From Paracoccaceae bacterium (GTDB taxonomy: Bacteria > Pseudomonadota > Alphaproteobacteria > Rhodobacterales > Rhodobacteraceae): DNA of 38,463 nucleotides. The notes beneath the pieces are model-generated. The model saw only the letters and a list, made by a program, of their open reading frames with translations. It ran no database searches and was not told the DNA's origin. The stretch lies in the NCBI GenBank assembly GCA_007695345.1, contig REDZ01000121.1, forward strand, positions 1 through 38,463. The letters run 5' to 3'. Below are positions 34,115-38,463 of this stretch, one piece after another (within the stretch, counting starts at the first letter, position 1; each line of letters begins with the position of its first letter). The position numbers and the translations under genes are program-made.

Positions 34115-35137
34115 ATGTCCCCCAGGCGCCTGAGCCAGTCGTCCCTTGCCGGTCCCGCCTTTGCGCTCGGCGCCTTCGCGCTGTTTTCCGTGCATGATGT
34201 CATCGTCAAGACATTGGGCGGCAGCTACAGCCCCGTGCAGATCGTGTTCTTCAGCACATTGCTGGGCATGCCCCTGGCGATGCTGGTGCTGATGCGCGAT
34301 CCCACGGATGGTAATCTCTTCCCGCGCCGACCCGGCTGGACCGCGCTGCGCACAGGTGCGGCGGTCATGACCGGGGTCAGCGTATTCTATGCCTTTTCCG
34401 TCCTGCCGCTGGCGCAGACATATGCCATTCTGTTCGCGACCCCGTTGCTGATTACCGTGCTGTCCGTGCCCTTGCTGGGCGAACGTGTGGGCATCCATCG
34501 CGGCGCTGCGGTTGTCGTGGGGCTGCTGGGCGTGTTGATCGTACTGCGACCGGGGCAGGGGGACGGGCTGTCGCTGGGCCATCTGGCCGCGCTGGTGGGC
34601 GCGGCGGGCAGTTCTCTGGCAGCCATCATCGTGCGCAAGATCGGGTCAGAGGAACGCGGCTTTGTCCTGCTGATCTATCCGATGATGGCCAATCTGGCGG
34701 TGATGGGGATGATGTTGCCCTTTGTCTATCAGCCGATGCCGCTGGGCGATCTGGGTGCACTGGCGCTGATGGCGGCACTGGCGCTGGCAGCAAGCTTTGG
34801 CGTGATCGCGGCCTACACGCGCGCACCCGCATTCCAGATTGCGCCGATGCAATATTCGCAGATGATCTGGGCCGTGATCTTCGGCGCGCTGTTCTTTGGC
34901 GAGGGGGTCGATCTGTTCACGATCATCGGTGCAGCAGTCATCATTCTCAGCGGCATCTACATCGTGATGCGCGAGGACAAGGCCAATGTCTCGGACAACC
35001 GGCCGGTGCTGGCCACCCGCACGCGGACGGATACGGGCACCTATCCACGCGCCGGAAGCATGGGCAGGCTGGACAATCCGGACGACCCGGCAGGCGGGTC
35101 GGATGCTGCGCCAGGGCAACGCCCCCCGCCAGAGTGA
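34115..35137 (+). CDS. DMT-superfamily (EamA) transporter
   Basis: 340-aa inner-membrane protein with ten predicted TM helices in two EamA repeats. The ATG at 34115 has GGAG seven bases upstream, better than the TTG at 34100. Landmarks are [16 protein letters not shown] at the first helix, [18 protein letters not shown] closing repeat one, and [18 protein letters not shown] in repeat two. A polar tail of about 55 residues follows the last helix. Family members export amino acids or other small metabolites; the substrate is unknown. Confidence 0.9.
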   Translation: MSPRRLSQSSLAGPAFALGAFALFSVHDVIVKTLGGSYSPVQIVFFSTLLGMPLAMLVLMRDPTDGNLFPRRPGWTALRTGAAVMTGVSVFYAFSVLPLAQTYAILFATPLLITVLSVPLLGERVGIHRGAAVVVGLLGVLIVLRPGQGDGLSLGHLAALVGAAGSSLAAIIVRKIGSEERGFVLLIYPMMANLAVMGMMLPFVYQPMPLGDLGALALMAALALAASFGVIAAYTRAPAFQIAPMQYSQMIWAVIFGALFFGEGVDLFTIIGAAVIILSGIYIVMREDKANVSDNRPVLATRTRTDTGTYPRAGSMGRLDNPDDPAGGSDAAPGQRPPPE

Positions 35138-35219
35138 AAAAAACTGGCCGGAGTGCTGGCCTCGGGCGCGTGGCGCGGCTAATACAGCGCAAAATAGACG
35201 TCCCAAGGAGCTTTGGCCA

Positions 35220-36308
35220 ATGAGCGCGCAGATTCGCCCGCAACCGGGGATCATGGACATAGCGCTCTACAAGGGCGGGACTTCGGCAATCGCCGGGCGT
35301 GATGATGTCCTGAAGCTGTCATCGAATGAAAACCCGTTCGGCGCGGGCGATCTGGCGCGTCAGGCCTATCTGCGCGCGGGCCATGATCTGCATCGCTATC
35401 CCTCGACCGACCATGCGGCGTTGCGCATGGCGCTGGGCGCCCAGTTCGGGCTGGACCCCGAGCGTATCATCTGCGGCGCCGGGTCGGATGAGATCATATC
35501 CTTTCTGTGCCAGGCCTATGCCGGGCCGGGGGATGAGGTGCTGTACTCGCAGCATGGCTTCCTGATGTACCGCATCTCGGCGCAGGTGGCAGGCGCGACG
35601 CCTGTGGTGGCCCCGGAAACGGATCGCACCACCGATGTCGATGCCATTCTGGCAAAGGCCGGCAAGCGCACGAAGCTGGTTTTCATCGCCAACCCGAACA
35701 ATCCGACCGGCACGATGATCCCGCTGTCCGAGATCATGCGTCTGGCCAAGGCGCTGCCCAAGCAGGCGCTGCTGGTGCTGGATGGGGCCTATGCCGAATA
35801 CGCGGCAGAATATGATGGCGGTGCGGCGCTGGTCGATACGCGCAAGAATGTCGTGATGACACGGACATTCTCCAAGCTGCATGGGCTTGGCGGGCTGCGT
35901 ATCGGCTGGGGCTATGGCCCCGGACACGTGATCGACGTGCTCAACCGCGTGCGCGGGCCGTTCAACCTGTCCAACATGCAGCTTGCCGTGGCCGAAGCGG
36001 CGCTGGCCGACACGGCCCATATCAGCCGGAGCCTGAGCGAGAATGCCCGCTGGCGCGACTGGCTGTCCGAACGACTGACTGCGCTGGGCATCCCCACCGA
36101 TTACAGCCATGCCAATTTCGTGCTGGCACGGTTTCGCGATGCGGAACAGGCCGATGCCTGCAATGCGGCTTTGCTGGCCGATGGCGTGATCGTGCGTCAG
36201 GTGGGCAGCTATGGCCTGCCCGAATGCCTGCGGGTCACAGTGGGGGATGAGGCGGCCTGCCGCAGGGTGGCCCATGTCATCGGCATGTTCATGGAGGGGC
36301 AGGCGTGA
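35220..36308 (+). CDS. hisC: Histidinol-phosphate aminotransferase
   Basis: 362-aa PLP enzyme (fold type I). The start at 35220 follows AAGGAG by 9 bases; the longer open frame upstream overlaps the transporter gene and is ignored. [16 protein letters not shown] and the PLP-lysine segment [17 protein letters not shown] (Lys219) are present. HisC converts histidinol phosphate and 2-oxoglutarate to imidazole acetol phosphate and glutamate; related enzymes also act on aromatic keto acids. Here it overlaps the tyrA-like gene by 4 bases, a coupling that suggests work on tyrosine or phenylalanine as well as histidine. Confidence 0.93.
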   Translation: MSAQIRPQPGIMDIALYKGGTSAIAGRDDVLKLSSNENPFGAGDLARQAYLRAGHDLHRYPSTDHAALRMALGAQFGLDPERIICGAGSDEIISFLCQAYAGPGDEVLYSQHGFLMYRISAQVAGATPVVAPETDRTTDVDAILAKAGKRTKLVFIANPNNPTGTMIPLSEIMRLAKALPKQALLVLDGAYAEYAAEYDGGAALVDTRKNVVMTRTFSKLHGLGGLRIGWGYGPGHVIDVLNRVRGPFNLSNMQLAVAEAALADTAHISRSLSENARWRDWLSERLTALGIPTDYSHANFVLARFRDAEQADACNAALLADGVIVRQVGSYGLPECLRVTVGDEAACRRVAHVIGMFMEGQA

Positions 36309-37222
36309 CCACGGCGCTTTACAGGCGCGTCGCCTTTGTCGGGCTGGGGCTGATCGCGTCTTCCATGGCGCATGCCATACGCGGCGCCAGTCTGGCGGCG
36401 CAGATGTCCGGCACGGCAAGGTCTGCGGAAACCCGCGACATCGCACGCGAGATAGGGCTGGTCGATCAGGTCTGCGACACGGCCGCCGAGGCTGTGGCCG
36501 GGGCCGATCTGGTCGTGCTCTGCGCGCCCGTCGGCGCCATGGCCGATATCGCGCGCGAGATCGGCCCGCATCTGGCCCCCGGCGCAACCGTGACCGATGT
36601 CGGCTCGGTCAAGCAGGCGGTGATCGATGCTGTCGGCCCGCATCTGCCCGGTCATGTGCATTTCATCCCCGGCCATCCGCTGGCCGGGACTGAACATTCG
36701 GGTCCCCGCGCGGGTTTTGCTGGGCTGTTCCGCAACCGCTGGTGCATCCTGACCCCGCTGGAGGGCTGCGACGCGGGGGCGCTGGACCGATTGACCCGGC
36801 TCTGGCAGGGCATGGGGTCGCAGATCGACCTGATGGATGCCCCGCATCACGATCTGGTGCTTGCCGTGACCAGCCATACGCCGCATCTGATCGCCTATAC
36901 GATGGTGGGCGTCGCGGATGATCTGCGCCGGGTGACCGACAGCGAAGTGATCAAGTATTCGGCCGCCGGGTTTCGCGACTTCACGCGAATCGCGGCCTCG
37001 GACCCGGTGATGTGGCGCGATGTGTTCCTGACCAACAAGGATGCAACGCTGGAGATCCTGGGCCGCTTCACCGAAGAACTGTTCGCGCTGCAGCGTGCGA
37101 TTCGCCGGGGCGATGGCGCTCAGCTGCAGGATTATTTCACGCGCACCCGCGCGATTCGGCGCGGGATCATCGAAGCGGGGCAGGACACCGACGCCCCCGA
37201 TTTCGGACGTCAGAACACCTGA
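36305..37222 (+). CDS. tyrA: Prephenate/cyclohexadienyl dehydrogenase
   Basis: 305-aa NAD(P)-dependent dehydrogenase of tyrosine biosynthesis, oxidising prephenate or arogenate with loss of CO2. The Rossmann motif GLGLIASS is at the N-terminus (the family more often has GLGLIGGS); [25 protein letters not shown] and [14 protein letters not shown] carry the conserved substrate-binding and catalytic His residues. There is no chorismate mutase or ACT domain. It begins with GTG inside the hisC stop (GTGA). In related organisms the hisC-tyrA pair is a common arrangement and allows transamination of the product. Confidence 0.93.
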   Translation: MTTALYRRVAFVGLGLIASSMAHAIRGASLAAQMSGTARSAETRDIAREIGLVDQVCDTAAEAVAGADLVVLCAPVGAMADIAREIGPHLAPGATVTDVGSVKQAVIDAVGPHLPGHVHFIPGHPLAGTEHSGPRAGFAGLFRNRWCILTPLEGCDAGALDRLTRLWQGMGSQIDLMDAPHHDLVLAVTSHTPHLIAYTMVGVADDLRRVTDSEVIKYSAAGFRDFTRIAASDPVMWRDVFLTNKDATLEILGRFTEELFALQRAIRRGDGAQLQDYFTRTRAIRRGIIEAGQDTDAPDFGRQNT

Positions 37223-37235
37223 AGGAGGGAATGGG

Positions 37236-37940
37236 ATGCGGCAACTGGTGATGGTTACGGTCCTGTGCTCTCTGACCCTTGTAGGCTGCTCCGGTGGCGG
37301 ATCGCGCGATTCGGGCGGCGGTATCCCGATCATTGGCGAAGTTCTGCCGCGCGCAGGCAGCTTTGTCGGTAGCCTCAACCCGTTCAGCCGTCGTGGAGGG
37401 CGATCGCGCGAGGCCGAGGGGCGACTCTGCGGTGTGCGCGGGATCGAGGGCGAACGAATCCCGCCCATTACATCAAGTGTCGAGGGCTGCGGCGTGGCCG
37501 ATCCTGTGCGTGTCACGCGTGTGGACGGTGTGCGCCTGACCCAGGCCGCGATTCTCGACTGTGAAACGGCCGAGGCGCTGCATACCTGGGTGCGCCGGGG
37601 CGTGCGCCCGGCGGTAGGGCGCACAGGCGGCGGGGTCGAGGGACTGCGCGTGGCCGCGCATTACATCTGCCGCCCGATGAATCACCGACCCGGCGCGCGA
37701 ATCTCCGAACATGGGCGGGGTCGCGCTATCGATATCAGTGCAGTTCTGCTCAAGAACGGGGATGAGATGGATGTGCTCAGCGACTGGCGCGGCTCGCGCC
37801 ATTCGCGGGCGCTGCGCTCCATGCATGGCAGGGCCTGCGGGATCTTCGGCACAACGCTGGGTCCAGGCTCTGACGGCTTCCACGAGGACCATTTTCATTA
37901 TGATACGGCCCGTCACGGAACTGGCCCGATCTGCCGCTGA
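37236..37940 (+). CDS. Extensin-like lipoprotein, probable M15-like peptidase fold
   Basis: 234 aa. The ATG at 37236 follows GAAGGAGGG by about 7 bases. The signal peptide ends in a lipobox LVGC with Cys18, so it should be a membrane-anchored lipoprotein. After a Gly/Ser/Arg-rich linker comes the extensin-family C-terminal domain: SEHGRGRAIDIS and HEDHFHYD, which together look like the zinc-binding SxHxxGxAxD and HxH motifs of D-Ala-D-Ala metallopeptidases (M15/VanY). A peptidoglycan role in the periplasm is likely by analogy. It starts 13 bases after tyrA and is probably co-transcribed. Confidence 0.85.
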   Translation: MRQLVMVTVLCSLTLVGCSGGGSRDSGGGIPIIGEVLPRAGSFVGSLNPFSRRGGRSREAEGRLCGVRGIEGERIPPITSSVEGCGVADPVRVTRVDGVRLTQAAILDCETAEALHTWVRRGVRPAVGRTGGGVEGLRVAAHYICRPMNHRPGARISEHGRGRAIDISAVLLKNGDEMDVLSDWRGSRHSRALRSMHGRACGIFGTTLGPGSDGFHEDHFHYDTARHGTGPICR

Positions 37941-38413
37941 GACAGGCGATTTGGAATCTTTTTCATATTTTTGTCGATTTGGTCTTGCGTGTATCGGCGG
38001 TAGTATCTAGATAGCGCTTCACCGGCGGCGGGGAACTGTGGTCGGGGAGGCGCTGAGGGGCTGGAAGGTTCCTGGGGTAGCTGAAGAAATCAGAGGCAGG
38101 GTTGCATGGGGTTGCGCCGCGGTGTTGTGGCGATGCTCGATGTTGTTTTGTGTCTGGTGTGCTGTTTGACATGATTGGTACTTGAAGAGATATGTGGGCG
38201 GTCTGGTCTGTTTTCGATGGATCGACCGGGCGCATATCGGCTCTCTAGCGCTGCTTTTTGTGGTGCGATGATGGGAGTGTCAGCTTCACTGTTTTGCGGC
38301 TTTCGGTTCTCTTTGGAGACGAGAGCACAGAACGGAAAGACGGGATCGGGTTAAGCACCGGTCCTGTGATATGTGCTTGGGTTTGACGTCAAGGATACGA
38401 GCTATGCTCGTTT
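37941..38413 (+). other. rRNA operon promoter and leader region
   Basis: 473 bases without a gene between the extensin-like gene and the 16S rRNA. Its first part is AT-richer than the rest of the window. It holds the promoter candidate at 37985-38013, another TTGACA at 38166-38171, a boxA-like TTCTCTTTGGA at 38307-38317, and a short hairpin ACGAGC-TAT-GCTCGT (38397-38411) directly before the mature 16S start. The leader would carry antitermination and processing signals. Confidence 0.55.
37985..38013 (+). promoter_or_regulatory. Candidate rrn promoter
   Basis: TTGCGT (37985-37990), a 17-base spacer and TAGATA (38008-38013), preceded by an AT-rich tract (TTTTTCATATTTTTG, about 37958-37972) that could act as an UP element. 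Position about 400 bases upstream of 16S suits an rRNA operon promoter. Confidence 0.45.
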
Positions 38414-38463
38414 CAACTTGAGAGTTTGATCCTGGCTCAGAACGAACGCTGGCGGCAGGCTTA
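38414..38463 (+). rRNA. 16S ribosomal RNA, 5' end (runs off window)
   Basis: The last 50 bases match the conserved start of bacterial 16S rRNA, including AGAGTTTGATCCTGGCTCAG (38421-38440) and the following GAACGCTGGCGGC. The CAACTTGAGAG beginning is typical of alphaproteobacteria of the Rhodobacter/Roseobacter type. The exact mature end is placed by similarity. Confidence 0.97.

Noticed and set aside
37963-38235. 90-codon minus-strand frame in the rRNA operon leader
   Set aside because: It overlaps the rrn promoter and leader, and its translation is polar low-complexity sequence without domain.
1-38463. CRISPR arrays, insertion sequences, tRNA genes, prophage
   Set aside because: No regularly spaced repeats, transposase or integrase motifs, or tRNA cloverleaf sequences were seen by eye.

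Overview
The window is a high-GC chromosomal segment from an alphaproteobacterium, most likely a member of the Rhodobacteraceae (Roseobacter/Rhodobacter relatives). The evidence is the gene complement (TamA/TamB, the DUF2946-like/PCu(A)C pair, the small CxCxC-type secreted protein, HrpB, the hisC-tyrA-extensin run) and the alphaproteobacterial 16S rRNA 5' end in the last 50 bases. No integrase, transposase, tRNA-flanked island or CRISPR array is visible.

Left part (1-8.7 kb): the start of ahcY on the minus strand, then a plus-strand run: tamA-tamB (outer-membrane assembly), an SDR oxidoreductase, a short crotonase-fold protein, a small secreted CxxC protein and a PCu(A)C copper chaperone. A strong hairpin separates this run from a small minus-strand secreted protein.

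Centre (8.96-25.2 kb): seven minus-strand genes form one tightly packed operon. In transcription order they are a CpsD/BY-kinase-like protein, a Wzz-like chain-length protein, a Wzy/O-antigen-ligase-like polytopic membrane protein, a type I PKS (KS-AT-KR-DH-ACP-TE), a family 2 glycosyltransferase, an NRPS (formyltransferase-A with embedded luciferase-like monooxygenase-T) and a Sfp-type phosphopantetheinyl transferase. The last five overlap their neighbours by 4 bases. The A-domain code reads close to the glycine code. The NRPS has no condensation or release domain, while the PKS has one KS module and a thioesterase. The simplest reading is a two-protein assembly line: formylated and/or N-oxidised glycine, extended once and reduced, co-expressed with surface-polysaccharide machinery. 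This is the most interesting part of the window. The product, and any link to a glycan, are inference.

A 318-base divergent region (25.2-25.5 kb) holds an operator-like dyad and separates the operon from hrpB.

Right part (25.5-38.5 kb): hrpB, then a minus-strand pair (M17 aminopeptidase and NlpC/P60 hydrolase, 4-base overlap), a SgcJ/EcaC-like protein, an HNH-like protein, an unrecognised single-TM protein, about 570 bases without a convincing gene, pirin, a YgfZ-like protein, a DMT-family exporter, hisC-tyrA (4-base overlap), an extensin-like lipoprotein, and finally the leader and first bases of an rRNA operon.
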